DNA of 64,000 nt from the NCBI RefSeq assembly GCF_016907715.1, contig NZ_JAFBCM010000001.1, positions 6,820,001-6,884,000 of the forward strand, given 5' to 3'. Positions 32,917 through 41,297 of this stretch are shown here, piece by piece. The stretch comes from Tenggerimyces flavus (GTDB taxonomy: Bacteria; Actinomycetota; Actinomycetes; Propionibacteriales; Actinopolymorphaceae). The number at the start of each line of letters is the position of its first letter. The first letter of the stretch is position 1. The notes beneath the pieces were generated by a model, which searched no databases, was not told the origin of the DNA, and worked only from the letters and a program-made list of their open reading frames with translations. The position numbers and the translations under genes were made by a program.

Positions 32917-33734
32917 GAGTCTCCGCTGATCAGGGTGGACCGTTGCTCGCCGAGTCCGGATGCCCATACCCGCATGACGTCTCCGGTACGCAGGAAGACC
33001 GGCGGCTTCTGTCCCGCGCCGACCCCGGCGGGCGTGCCGGTGCTGATGACATCGCCGGGATAGAGCGTCATGAACTGGGAGATGTACCAGACGAGGTGCG
33101 CGACCGGGAAGATCATCTGCTTGGTGCTGGAGTCCTGGTACGCCGTGTCGTTGACGTCGAGGCCGAGCGCGACCGCCTGCGGATCGGGGAGCTCGTCGGC
33201 GGTGACGAACCAGGGACCCATCGGGCAGAACGTCGCACAGTTCTTTCCCTTGTCCCATTGGCCTCCGCGCTCGAGCTGGAACGCGCGTTCGGACACGTCG
33301 TTGCACAGCACGTACCCCGCGACGTGGTCCATCGCGGCCGCCTCGTCGGCGAGTGCGGTTGCTTGGCGACCGATCACCACGCCGAGCTCGACCTCCCAGT
33401 CCGTCTTGTCCCCGCCGCGCGGGATCACGACGTCGTCGTACGGACCGACGACGGTGTCCGGCACTTTCATGAACAGGATCGGCTCCGCCGGCGCCTGCTG
33501 CCCTCCTTCGGCCGCATGGTCGGCGTAGTTGAGCCCGACGCAGACGATCTTGCCCGGACGCAGCGGCGCTCCGACGCGAATCCCCTGCAGGGCAACGCGT
33601 TCTCCGTTCGCGAGCGCTTCCTCACCCCGCTGACGTACGTCACCGCCACCGGGCGGGAGCCACGCCGCGTGCTCGTCGTCGACGAGCACGGCCTCGCGCT
33701 CCTCGCCCGGTTCTCCCAGTCGAACGATCCTCAC
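32913..33734 (-). CDS. Fumarylacetoacetate hydrolase-family enzyme
   Basis: A 273-residue FAH-fold enzyme. CVGLNYADHAAE, the metal motif DWEVELGVVIGR and VLCNDVSERAFQ with GDVISTGTPAGVG are standard signatures. Relatives cleave or hydrate 2,4-diketo sugar acids (for example in L-fucose and L-rhamnose breakdown) or open homogentisate-derived rings; in a sugar locus the first is more likely. The GTG start at 33734 has GGGAGC upstream. It lies 3 bp from the preceding gene and overlaps the following one. Confidence 0.9.
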   Translation of the reverse strand: MRIVRLGEPGEEREAVLVDDEHAAWLPPGGGDVRQRGEEALANGERVALQGIRVGAPLRPGKIVCVGLNYADHAAEGGQQAPAEPILFMKVPDTVVGPYDDVVIPRGGDKTDWEVELGVVIGRQATALADEAAAMDHVAGYVLCNDVSERAFQLERGGQWDKGKNCATFCPMGPWFVTADELPDPQAVALGLDVNDTAYQDSSTKQMIFPVAHLVWYISQFMTLYPGDVISTGTPAGVGAGQKPPVFLRTGDVMRVWASGLGEQRSTLISGDS

Positions 33735-33737
33735 CAG

Positions 33738-35309
33738 TTAGCTCCCATATCCTCTCGATCCCCATACACAGTAGGCGAAACCCAGCACGTACGAGCCCTG
33801 CGTGGGCTGCAGTGCCTGCGCGCGCGTGACCGCGAGCGCGTGCGGCAGGACGGCGGTGTTGAACGCCCCGGTGGGCATCCACCGCGGGACCTGCTGGATG
33901 TAGCCCGACCCGGCGGTCCCGGTGCCGGCGACGGTCAGGTGAGCGCCGGTGGCGCCGTTGCGCACGTTGGTCGCATACGTCGCGCCGAGCCGCGTCATGT
34001 CGGTCGCGGTGTACGCGAGGCCGGCGCGGTACGCGGCCACGACGAACTCCGCGTTGATCGCGCCGTGGCTGATGTCCTCGTACTGCCGCGAGGCGGACAT
34101 CGTCTGCGTGTAGCTGGAGATGTCCTGCGCGGTGTAGCCGGTCGCGGTCCAGCCGTTGTACACCGCGGCGCGGATCGACCAGTAGTGCCAGCGGTACGTG
34201 CTGCCCGCCAGCTCCAGGTTCTCCCGCATGGCCTTCGCGAGCCCCACCACGCGCGGGCGGTAGGCGGCGTCGCCGGTCGCGCGGAACAGTTCGGCCGACG
34301 CGGCGCCGAGGGTGTTGCACTGGTTCAGCGGCTGGTTGCTGCCGTCACACGGAACGGGCGTCTCCTTGATCCACTTGTACGAGCCCCAACCGTCGGTGTT
34401 CGTCCAGTACTCGCGCTCGTGGTACGCGATCGCGGCGTCGACCGCCTCCTTGTACGCGTCCGCCTTCGCGCTGTAGGTGGGGTTCGCGTTCAGGGCAGGG
34501 TCACGCTTGATGATCCTGACGAACGCCGCCATCGGGTAGCAGAGCTGCCCGGTGTGCACGGGAAAGACGTACGCCGAAGGCTGCAACGTGGTGCGGCCGA
34601 GCATCGGCAAACCGTCGAACACCCGGTCCGGCCGCGCGTCCCGCACGCTCCAGCGCGTGGTGGTGTTGTAGACGTCCAGGTAGACCCGCTTGAAGAAGTA
34701 GCGACTGCTGGTCACGTCGAAGTCGAGATCGGTCAACGTGGTAACAGGAGTCCCGCCCTTGGGCGTCAGCAGCATCGTGAACTTCTGCGGGCTGCTGCCG
34801 GCGCGGATCTCCACCGACGCGCCCGTGTTGACCGAGCTCTGCGCGTTGCGGACGTGGATGAGCGGGCGGCCGGCGGCGTTCTTCAACGTGGCCGTCGCCG
34901 CGGTGTAGTTGCCGCGTGCGCGCCACACCGGGCCGGCGATCCCGCGGTAGTCGGTGACGCCGCGCTCGGAGTCGCGTTGCTGGAGGACGAGGTCGACGTT
35001 GTGGATCAGGTGGTCGAGGTACTTGGTGTCGTGGGTCGCCTCGTACATGCGCACAAGACCGAGCAGGACGTACGCCTGCCCCCAGGCCAGGTTGCCGTTC
35101 TCGTTGTTCTCGGTGGGCTGGCCGATCGCTCCGGAGGCCTCGTAGCCGGTGAGGAACCGATCGAAGTCCGCGGGCGAGGTGTACTCGTAGGTGGCGGCTC
35201 GGGCCGGCGACGCGACCGTCGCCGCGAGTCCGAGCGCGGCACCGCCTGCCAGAAGCGTGCGTCGGGTGAGGGAGGAGGACGGGCGGCGTGCAGAGAAGGC
35301 ATCGTTCAT
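33738..35309 (-). CDS. Tat-exported alpha/alpha-toroid protein, possible uronate-modifying enzyme
   Basis: A 523-residue exported protein. The N-terminus has a twin-arginine signal (SSLTRRTLLAGGAALGLAAT) ending near ARAA. The rest alternates helices with aromatic-rich loops, such as NLAWGQAYVLLGLVRMYEAT, YHEREYWTNTDGWGSYKW and AIAYHERE, similar to toroid lyases and C5-epimerase-like domains; I do not see a decisive active-site motif. AAGGGAT precedes ATG 35309. It is placed between the FAH-fold enzyme and the permeases, so it should act outside the cell on the same glycan. Confidence 0.7.
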   Translation of the reverse strand: MNDAFSARRPSSSLTRRTLLAGGAALGLAATVASPARAATYEYTSPADFDRFLTGYEASGAIGQPTENNENGNLAWGQAYVLLGLVRMYEATHDTKYLDHLIHNVDLVLQQRDSERGVTDYRGIAGPVWRARGNYTAATATLKNAAGRPLIHVRNAQSSVNTGASVEIRAGSSPQKFTMLLTPKGGTPVTTLTDLDFDVTSSRYFFKRVYLDVYNTTTRWSVRDARPDRVFDGLPMLGRTTLQPSAYVFPVHTGQLCYPMAAFVRIIKRDPALNANPTYSAKADAYKEAVDAAIAYHEREYWTNTDGWGSYKWIKETPVPCDGSNQPLNQCNTLGAASAELFRATGDAAYRPRVVGLAKAMRENLELAGSTYRWHYWSIRAAVYNGWTATGYTAQDISSYTQTMSASRQYEDISHGAINAEFVVAAYRAGLAYTATDMTRLGATYATNVRNGATGAHLTVAGTGTAGSGYIQQVPRWMPTGAFNTAVLPHALAVTRAQALQPTQGSYVLGFAYCVWGSRGYGS

Positions 35310-35335
35310 GACGGATCCCTTTCGTACGAAGGCGA

Positions 35336-36154
35336 TCACCCTTTGATCGCGCCGGCCATGCTGCTGAGGATGTGGCGCTGCAGGAAGAGGAACACCGCCA
35401 CCACGGGGATCAGCGACAGCACGGTGCCCGCGGCGAGGCCGCGTACGTCCGCACCACTGACACCCGACAGGTAGGCGATGCCGAGAGCGAGGGGGAACTT
35501 GCTCTGGTCGGTCAGCGCGACGAGCGGCCAGAGGAAGCTGTTCCAGACCGAGATGAAGCCGAGAATCGTCAACACCGCAAGGGTGGGTCGCGCGAGCGGC
35601 AGCGCGATCGAGAGGAAGATGCGCCACTCACTCGCACCATCGACCCGTGCCGCTTCGATGATCGCCTCGGGGATCGTCGCGAACGTCTGGCGCAGCATGA
35701 AGATGCCGAGCGCGGACAGGATGCCAGGCAGGATGACGGCGGCGTAGGTGTCGATCAGCCCGAGCTCGCGCATGACGAGGAAGCGCGGGATGAGCATCAG
35801 CTCGCCCGGCAGGAACATCGTCGAGAGGAACAGCAGGAAGAAGACTTGCCTTCCACGGAAGGCGATGCGTGCCAGTGGGTACGCGGTCATCGCCGAGACG
35901 ACGAGGTAGAGCGGCACCATGACGCCGACGTAGAACAGCGAGTTCAGCACGAACTTGCCGTACGGGATGGTCGTCCAGGCCTCGATGAACCAGTCGACCA
36001 CCGGTGGGCGCGGGATCAGGTCGGGCGGGAACGAGAAGACCGACTGCGATCCGGGCTTCAGCGCGGTCGAGAGCAGCAGCAGGAACGGGCCGATGAACGC
36101 TGCCGCCACGACGACGAGCAGCGCGTACGTTCCGACCCGCTTGGCGATCCGCAC
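35336..36154 (-). CDS. Carbohydrate ABC transporter permease (MalG/LacG type)
   Basis: A 272-residue inner-membrane subunit with six hydrophobic segments. The cytoplasmic EAA loop EAARVDGASEWRIFLSIALP, which contacts the ATPase, is intact. GTG 36154 starts 3 bp after the upstream permease gene. It should pair with the product of 36158 and receive sugar from the binding protein at 21408. No cognate ATPase is encoded nearby; in actinobacteria a shared MsiK-type ATPase often serves. Confidence 0.93.
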   Translation of the reverse strand: MRIAKRVGTYALLVVVAAAFIGPFLLLLSTALKPGSQSVFSFPPDLIPRPPVVDWFIEAWTTIPYGKFVLNSLFYVGVMVPLYLVVSAMTAYPLARIAFRGRQVFFLLFLSTMFLPGELMLIPRFLVMRELGLIDTYAAVILPGILSALGIFMLRQTFATIPEAIIEAARVDGASEWRIFLSIALPLARPTLAVLTILGFISVWNSFLWPLVALTDQSKFPLALGIAYLSGVSGADVRGLAAGTVLSLIPVVAVFLFLQRHILSSMAGAIKG

Positions 36155-36157
36155 CTC

Positions 36158-37057
36158 TCACACCCCCTGTTGCCTGGTGAGACGCTGGTTCAGCATGGCG
36201 AGCAGGATCATCAACGCCCACAGCACCAGGCCGGCCGCGCTGGCGTAACCGATCTCGTACCGTTCGAACGCCGTGCTCCAGATGTAGTAGCCGAGCGTCA
36301 ACGTGCTGTCCTCCGGGCCGCCGCGGGTGAGCACGTAGATCGACTCGAACGATCGCGTCGCCTCCAGCATCCCGAGCGTGAGCGTGACCGAGATGTACGG
36401 GAGCAGAGCCGGAAGGGTCACGTGCCACAGCCTGCGGACCGCGTTCGCGCCGTCCATCGTCGCCGCCTCGAGCTGCTCCTTGGGCACTCCTTGCAGGCCG
36501 GCCAGGTAGATGATCATGAACAGGCCCATCGACTTCCAGCCCTCGACGGTCGCGAGCGCGGGCAGCGCCCAGCCGGTGTCGAGCAGGAAGTCGATCGGGC
36601 CGAGGCCGACGAGCGAGAGCAGCCAGTTGAGGACGCCCTCGCGGCTGAGCAGGTAGCGCCAGGCGACCGCGACGGCGACCATGCTCGTCACCACCGGCAG
36701 GTAGTACGCGACGCGGAACGCATGGATGCCCGGCAAGCGCCGGTTGACGAGGAGCGCGAGGAGCAGCGGCAGGACGACGGCCCAGGGCAGGAACAGGCCC
36801 ATGAAGATGAACGTGTTGGTGACCGCGTGGTGGAACTGCGGATCGTTCGCCAACTGCAGGAAGTTGCGGAGGCCGACGAACGTGACCGGCGTGACGATGC
36901 GGTACGACGAGACCGACATCTGCAGGGAGATGAAGGCAGGCCAGGCGAACATCGCTGCGAACAACGCCAGGCCGGGCAGCATGAACAGGTACGGCGTCAG
37001 GGCGCGCTGGCCGACCACCCGTCGCGGGCCTTCCCGCACTGCCCCGCCACGTGCCAT
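36158..37057 (-). CDS. Carbohydrate ABC transporter permease (MalF/LacF type)
   Basis: A 299-residue permease with six hydrophobic segments after a short basic N-terminus; the EAA loop is EAATMDGANAVRRLWHVTLP. AGGACAG lies 9 nt before the ATG. The 155 bp upstream contain the 28-bp operator (37183-37210) and a weaker similar sequence (37063-37090, starting TGTCCT) that overlaps the ribosome-binding site, so the permease operon has its own regulated promoter separate from the GH20 gene. Confidence 0.93.
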   Translation of the reverse strand: MARGGAVREGPRRVVGQRALTPYLFMLPGLALFAAMFAWPAFISLQMSVSSYRIVTPVTFVGLRNFLQLANDPQFHHAVTNTFIFMGLFLPWAVVLPLLLALLVNRRLPGIHAFRVAYYLPVVTSMVAVAVAWRYLLSREGVLNWLLSLVGLGPIDFLLDTGWALPALATVEGWKSMGLFMIIYLAGLQGVPKEQLEAATMDGANAVRRLWHVTLPALLPYISVTLTLGMLEATRSFESIYVLTRGGPEDSTLTLGYYIWSTAFERYEIGYASAAGLVLWALMILLAMLNQRLTRQQGV

Positions 37058-37182
37058 ACGTCGCTGTCCTAAAATCGGGTTTACGGCAGATCGATTCCAC
37101 AGCCTGTCCTGCCTTCTTGGACACTGTCAAGCACGAAGTCCGTGGTCGGCCCGCCTGCGCTGTTCCGACGGACCGACCCGTT

Positions 37183-37210
37183 GATGTCCGCAGTGTTAAT
37201 TTCGGACGAC
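37183..37210. promoter_or_regulatory. 28-bp operator-like site before the permease operon
   Basis: GATGTCCG, 12 bp, CGGACGAC: the left arm is identical to the site at 21361 and the right arm differs at two positions. The inner TTT before CGGAC is also shared. It lies just after the GH20 stop codon and 126 bp before the permease start. Confidence 0.7.
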
Positions 37211-37212
37211 AG

Positions 37213-39792
37213 CTACCCCCAGAGGTCCTGGTAGACCTTTCTGTCCTGGATCTTCCAGAACCAGTGGTGCATCTTCCCGGCCGCGTCGGTGGCCCAGACG
37301 TGCTGCTGGTCGTTAGCGGAGTTGAAGCCGTACGGATCCGCGACGGCGGTCGCCGGGCCGCCGATCGCGGTCGCCGTCCAGTCGTCGACGGTGACGCCGC
37401 CCGCCGGAGGCAGCGACAGCCGGATCAGGTGGTCGTCGCTCGCGCGGCGCACCCAGACGTACCGCGTTCCGGCGTCGCCGACCCCGAAGGCGTACTCCAC
37501 CGGGTTGCCGGTGACGGTGATCCCGGTCTCGGTGGTCAGGTCGCGCCAGGACGAGCTGCCTGCCTTGTGGTCGTGCGACCACAACCGCAGCCGGCCAGCT
37601 GTATCGCGGAGGACGACGTCCTGCCGGGTCTCGAAGAAGGCGAGCGCGGCGGGCCTCGCGTCGGCGCCGAAAGTTCCGCCGAGGTTCCGGTACTGCCGGT
37701 GGGCCAGGTCGGTCCCCTGCAGCGACCACTGCCGCAGCGTGCCGTCGGGGGCGACCGCGAAGACGTTCTGCGTCCTGCCCCACGCGTACGCGACGGGTGA
37801 TCCCGCGATGTCGCCGCCCCAGACGTCGGTGAGCACCTTCTGCTGGTTGGCGTCCCAGAAGATGTGCCGCAGCTTGTTGTCGGTGCCGCGCGCGAACACG
37901 TGCTGGTGCGGGCCGTACGCGTAGCCGGCCAGGTCGCCGGTGAACGAGCCGAGCGGTGTGCCGCTCCTCGCGGTCCAGTCGTCGTTGGCCCAGCGGTTCG
38001 CGCCGGGGTCCCACCAGACGTGCTGCAGGCTGCCGTTCGTTCCGCGTACCCAGACGTGCAGCTGGCCGCTTCCGACGTACGCGAGGGGACGGCCGGTCAC
38101 GGTGACCGCGGTCGTCAGCGGCTCGTCCTTCACCGCTTGGCCGGGGCTCCAGAACCGGTGCCGGAGCTGGCCGGCGGCGTTGACGAAGAAGACCTGCTGC
38201 GAACCGTTGTAGCCGACGGCGGGGCTGCCGGGGAGCGAGGACTTGCCGGGATCCCACGGGTCGTTCGCGGCACCGGTCGCGGGCGTCTGGACGAAGCCGG
38301 GCGCGCGGCCGATCGCCTTGAACAGGACGCGTGCCACGGCGATCGTCGACGTCGGTTTGGTCGGCGCCCAGGCACGTTCGGCGAGCGGACGGGTGAGCGT
38401 CAGCAGGTTGTTCTCCATCGGCGCCGGCGGCAGGTGCATCGAGCCGTGCCAGGTGTTGAGCTTGATGCCGTCGAGGTGCGGGTCGTCGGCGCCGCCGGGC
38501 AGCCTGAGTCCGCCGTTGAACTCGCCGGGATCGAACGTCGTCCAGAGCGCGGTGTCGGTGGCGTTCGGGAACTGTGGTGCGCCCTCGTTGTAGTAGAGGT
38601 ACTGCTGGTTGGAGTTGATCAGCTGGTGTCCGGCGGCGGCGAACTGCGCGGGCTCGAGCGAAGGCGGCCGCTTGAACCAGTGGTCGATGGTGATGTCGGG
38701 GTCGAGCTGGATGGTCGTGGTCGGAACGATGGCGTCACTCCACATCCGCATCTGCTTGCCGTGCTGCTTGGCGAGGTCGTTCAGGTTGTTGAAGACCTCG
38801 TTGTAGAGCGCGCCCGCGGGGTACGTCTCGGTCGGGTAGCGCTGCTTCGCGACCGCGTACAGATCCGGCGCATTGGCGGCGGTGACCCGGTCGTTGCGCA
38901 GGTACCACTTCGGGTACTCGTCACCGCCGGCATGCCAGATCGGCGTGGTCTGGAGGTCCATGTAGTGCTCGATCTGGTCGGTCGCCCACTTGATCGCGGC
39001 CGGCTCGGTGAGGTCGAGCGTGTTCGGGTCCGGCGCGACCACAGTGCCGGCCTGGTTGGCGACCCGCAGCTGGTGCGCCGGCGGCACGTTGCCGTTGTAG
39101 TGCGGGGTGTTGAACCAGCCGACGAACTTGACGTGGTACTTGTCGGCAGCTTGTTGGATCGTTCTGAGCTGGTCGTCGGAGAGCCCGGCGAGGGCGGAGC
39201 CGGTGGTGAGCTCGTTGAGCTTGACGAAGCTCAGGTCCCTGACCAGGTTGACGAACCAGCCAGCCGGATACTTGTCGAGGCTCACACTGACGGCGCGGAC
39301 CTTGAACTTCGGCCAGTCCCTGACGGTGTACGCGGGCAGGGTCGAGCGTTGCCTGAGCAGTTGGAGGACCGTGCGCGTACCCCAGAACGCGCCGGTGCTC
39401 GTTCTCGCCTGGATGTTGAGGGTCGGGCCGATCGCGAGGGTGTAACCCTCCTCGCCGAGCTGGGTATCGGTGCTGCCCAGCGCGAGCGTGATGTCGCCGG
39501 GCTGCGCGCTGCCGGGCGCGCCGGTGACGACCTGCGGCAGGCGGCCCTCGAAGATCCCGGCAAGGTCCTCGGCGAGCGTCCTTGCGTCGTTCACAAGGGG
39601 TGCCTCGGCCACGATGCGTCCGGTCGGCGTCCACGCGAACCCAGCCCCCGTGCCCGCGGTGGCTTGGCGTACGGACGGGACGGTGCCGGGTAACGGATCA
39701 GCGGCCTCGGCCCGGTCAGGCTGGACGCCGCCGAGCAGGCTGGCACCGAGCAGAGCCACGGCGGAGAGCAGGATGGAACGACGTGCCCACAT
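37213..39792 (-). CDS. Secreted GH20-like beta-N-acetylhexosaminidase with a C-terminal lectin-like repeat domain
   Basis: An exported enzyme of 859 residues. ATG 39792 has GGAGG 8 nt upstream and a Sec signal ending near AEAA. An N-terminal GH20b-type domain (about 60-155) precedes the barrel; WHAGGDEYP holds the catalytic Asp291-Glu292 pair of retaining GH20 enzymes. From about 515 to the end come repeated HVW or HRFW blades (LHVWVRGTNGSLQHVWWDP; QHVFARGTDNKLRHIFWD) like the PLL/fucolectin beta-propellers, probably for glycan binding. It would release terminal N-acetylhexosamine outside the cell. It has its own copy of the 28-bp operator. Confidence 0.87.
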   Translation of the reverse strand: MWARRSILLSAVALLGASLLGGVQPDRAEAADPLPGTVPSVRQATAGTGAGFAWTPTGRIVAEAPLVNDARTLAEDLAGIFEGRLPQVVTGAPGSAQPGDITLALGSTDTQLGEEGYTLAIGPTLNIQARTSTGAFWGTRTVLQLLRQRSTLPAYTVRDWPKFKVRAVSVSLDKYPAGWFVNLVRDLSFVKLNELTTGSALAGLSDDQLRTIQQAADKYHVKFVGWFNTPHYNGNVPPAHQLRVANQAGTVVAPDPNTLDLTEPAAIKWATDQIEHYMDLQTTPIWHAGGDEYPKWYLRNDRVTAANAPDLYAVAKQRYPTETYPAGALYNEVFNNLNDLAKQHGKQMRMWSDAIVPTTTIQLDPDITIDHWFKRPPSLEPAQFAAAGHQLINSNQQYLYYNEGAPQFPNATDTALWTTFDPGEFNGGLRLPGGADDPHLDGIKLNTWHGSMHLPPAPMENNLLTLTRPLAERAWAPTKPTSTIAVARVLFKAIGRAPGFVQTPATGAANDPWDPGKSSLPGSPAVGYNGSQQVFFVNAAGQLRHRFWSPGQAVKDEPLTTAVTVTGRPLAYVGSGQLHVWVRGTNGSLQHVWWDPGANRWANDDWTARSGTPLGSFTGDLAGYAYGPHQHVFARGTDNKLRHIFWDANQQKVLTDVWGGDIAGSPVAYAWGRTQNVFAVAPDGTLRQWSLQGTDLAHRQYRNLGGTFGADARPAALAFFETRQDVVLRDTAGRLRLWSHDHKAGSSSWRDLTTETGITVTGNPVEYAFGVGDAGTRYVWVRRASDDHLIRLSLPPAGGVTVDDWTATAIGGPATAVADPYGFNSANDQQHVWATDAAGKMHHWFWKIQDRKVYQDLWG

Positions 39793-39803
39793 TGGCGACC
39801 TCC

Positions 39804-39831
39804 GATGTCCGAAACCCGAGTTCAGGACCAC
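39804..39831. promoter_or_regulatory. 28-bp operator-like site before the GH20 gene
   Basis: GATGTCCG, 12 bp, AGGACCAC: the left arm is identical to those at 21361 and 37183; the right arm keeps GGAC. It starts 11 bp upstream of the GH20 ATG. About 35 bp further up, AGGTCTT (39864-39870) and AAGACCT (39893-39899) form another, spaced inverted repeat. Confidence 0.65.
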
Positions 39832-39995
39832 GGCCAGTGTCGGGCCGCTGGGGCGCGGACAAAAGGTCTTGGCCTCAAGTTGCCACGCTGTAAAGACCTC
39901 GCTCAGTAGCGGCCCGGCGGATCGGGATGGATCGCGCGGCCGACAACCGAGCTTTAGGACAGCCTGGCGAAGGCCGTCCGCGCATGATCACCCAC

Positions 39996-40018
39996 CCGGC
40001 CGCCGCTCAGGCGGCCGG
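39996..40018. terminator. Stem-loop over the stop codon of HNH copy B
   Basis: CCGGCCGCC-GCTCA-GGCGGCCGG is a perfect 9-bp stem with the stop codon in its loop. There is no T-tract, so a terminator role is possible but unproven. Copy C has a weaker version at its own stop. Confidence 0.45.
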
Positions 40019-41260
40019 GGTGAGGCGGTGGTTGCGGAGTGGTTGTTGGTGGGGGTCGATCCAGTCGGGGGGTAAGAACTCCGGTAATCCGTCGAGCGCT
40101 ATTCGGACCTGCCACGCGCCTTGGTGGATTAACCGGTGGTGATACCCACACAGCAGGACCCCGTTGTCGCGAGTAGTCGGCCCGCCCTTACTCCACGGGA
40201 CCACATGGTGAGCGTGACACCAACCAGGTGGCCGATCACACCCGGGGAACGCACACCCGCCGTCGCGGAGTTCGAGGATGCGGCGGAGTTTGCCTTGGAA
40301 CAGTCGCTGCTGGGTGTCGGTCAGCAGTGTGACTCTGCCGGGCCGGTCCTCGGGCTTCACCAAGTAGGTGCGGTCCGCTTCGCACATGAGCTGGTCGACG
40401 AGTTTGCGGGACAGCTCGATCCCGGTGTGCAAAGTCCGCCCACCAGTCTGGGTGAGGGTCACGACCAGTTGGGTCGGGTTCCCACCATGAGAGGGCACCA
40501 GCCGCTCGGCCAACAACCGCCGGCAGGCCTCATCCAGAGCATCCACATTGCGCTGCTCGGGGAACCGGGTGTCACGGCCGTCGGGTCCGGGCTGCGGCGC
40601 CGCCAGCGGGTCGAGCACAAGTTTGAGGCGTTCCCCGACCACCTTCGGGAGCCGGGCGGTGACCCGCCACGTCCCCGACGTGGCGTCGAAGCTCATGCGG
40701 AGGAACCGGTCCCGCTCAGCGCTGGCCTCTTCCTGCTTGAGCTTCAACTCCAGGACCTGGTCAGCAAGATCCGGCGCGACGGTCTCCAACAACCGGTTCC
40801 CGACCTTCCCCAAGACTTTGGGGTCGAAGGTCGCGGCATTCTTCAGCAGGGTCGCCTCCACCTCGGAGCGGAGTTCCGGGGTGGAGATGTGGGAGGGCAG
40901 CAGCTGCACCACCCGCGAGATCACCCGGGCGTGCGGAACAGAGATCTCGCCGTCAGCTAACGCTTGCGCGGTGGCGGGCAACTCGTGGTGCAGGTGGCTG
41001 GCCAGCTTCACCATCGCCCCAGCCTCAGCCGAAGGAACACGAAGGACGCCGGCCACCCACTGCGCGGTGTTCGCGGCACCCGCGGTGACGGCGAGGTTCC
41101 GGGCGTCGGCCTCGCGGATGAGCTCGAGCCGCCGGCCTTCGTGCCGGTGGAGTGCCGCCTCGTTGTCGAGGAGTGCGGTGGTGAGTTGGTCATCGGACAT
41201 CGACCACGCCGACACCCCATCGGCGGTGCCGGTGGTGTTCGAGCAGGTGGTCGATTCCAT
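40007..41260 (-). CDS. DUF222-HNH endonuclease-type protein (13E12-like), copy B
   Basis: A 417-residue paralogue of copies A and C. The middle and C-terminal parts are almost identical to copy C, including GTWRVTARLPKVVGERLKLV and the HNH block CAFPGCDRPPGWCHAHH, whereas the N-terminal ~110 residues differ at many positions, a mosaic pattern. All zinc and HH residues of the HNH site are present. The promoter (TTGAGC, 19 bp, TAGAAT) again ends a few bases before the ATG. A 9-bp stem-loop covers the stop codon. Confidence 0.93.
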   Translation of the reverse strand: MESTTCSNTTGTADGVSAWSMSDDQLTTALLDNEAALHRHEGRRLELIREADARNLAVTAGAANTAQWVAGVLRVPSAEAGAMVKLASHLHHELPATAQALADGEISVPHARVISRVVQLLPSHISTPELRSEVEATLLKNAATFDPKVLGKVGNRLLETVAPDLADQVLELKLKQEEASAERDRFLRMSFDATSGTWRVTARLPKVVGERLKLVLDPLAAPQPGPDGRDTRFPEQRNVDALDEACRRLLAERLVPSHGGNPTQLVVTLTQTGGRTLHTGIELSRKLVDQLMCEADRTYLVKPEDRPGRVTLLTDTQQRLFQGKLRRILELRDGGCAFPGCDRPPGWCHAHHVVPWSKGGPTTRDNGVLLCGYHHRLIHQGAWQVRIALDGLPEFLPPDWIDPHQQPLRNHRLTPAA

Positions 41261-41266
41261 AGCACA

Positions 41267-41297
41267 ATTCTACCAGCCGAACCGGTCTAATGCTCAA
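41267..41297 (-). promoter_or_regulatory. Predicted leaderless promoter of HNH copy B
   Basis: On the minus strand, TTGAGC (41292-41297), a 19-bp spacer and TAGAAT (41267-41272) end 6 bp before the ATG at 41260, as at copies A and C. Confidence 0.65.

Noticed and set aside
32943-35474. 843-codon plus-strand reading frame
   Set aside because: It is antisense to the FAH-fold and Tat-exported genes, has Arg/Val-rich shadow composition and resembles no family.
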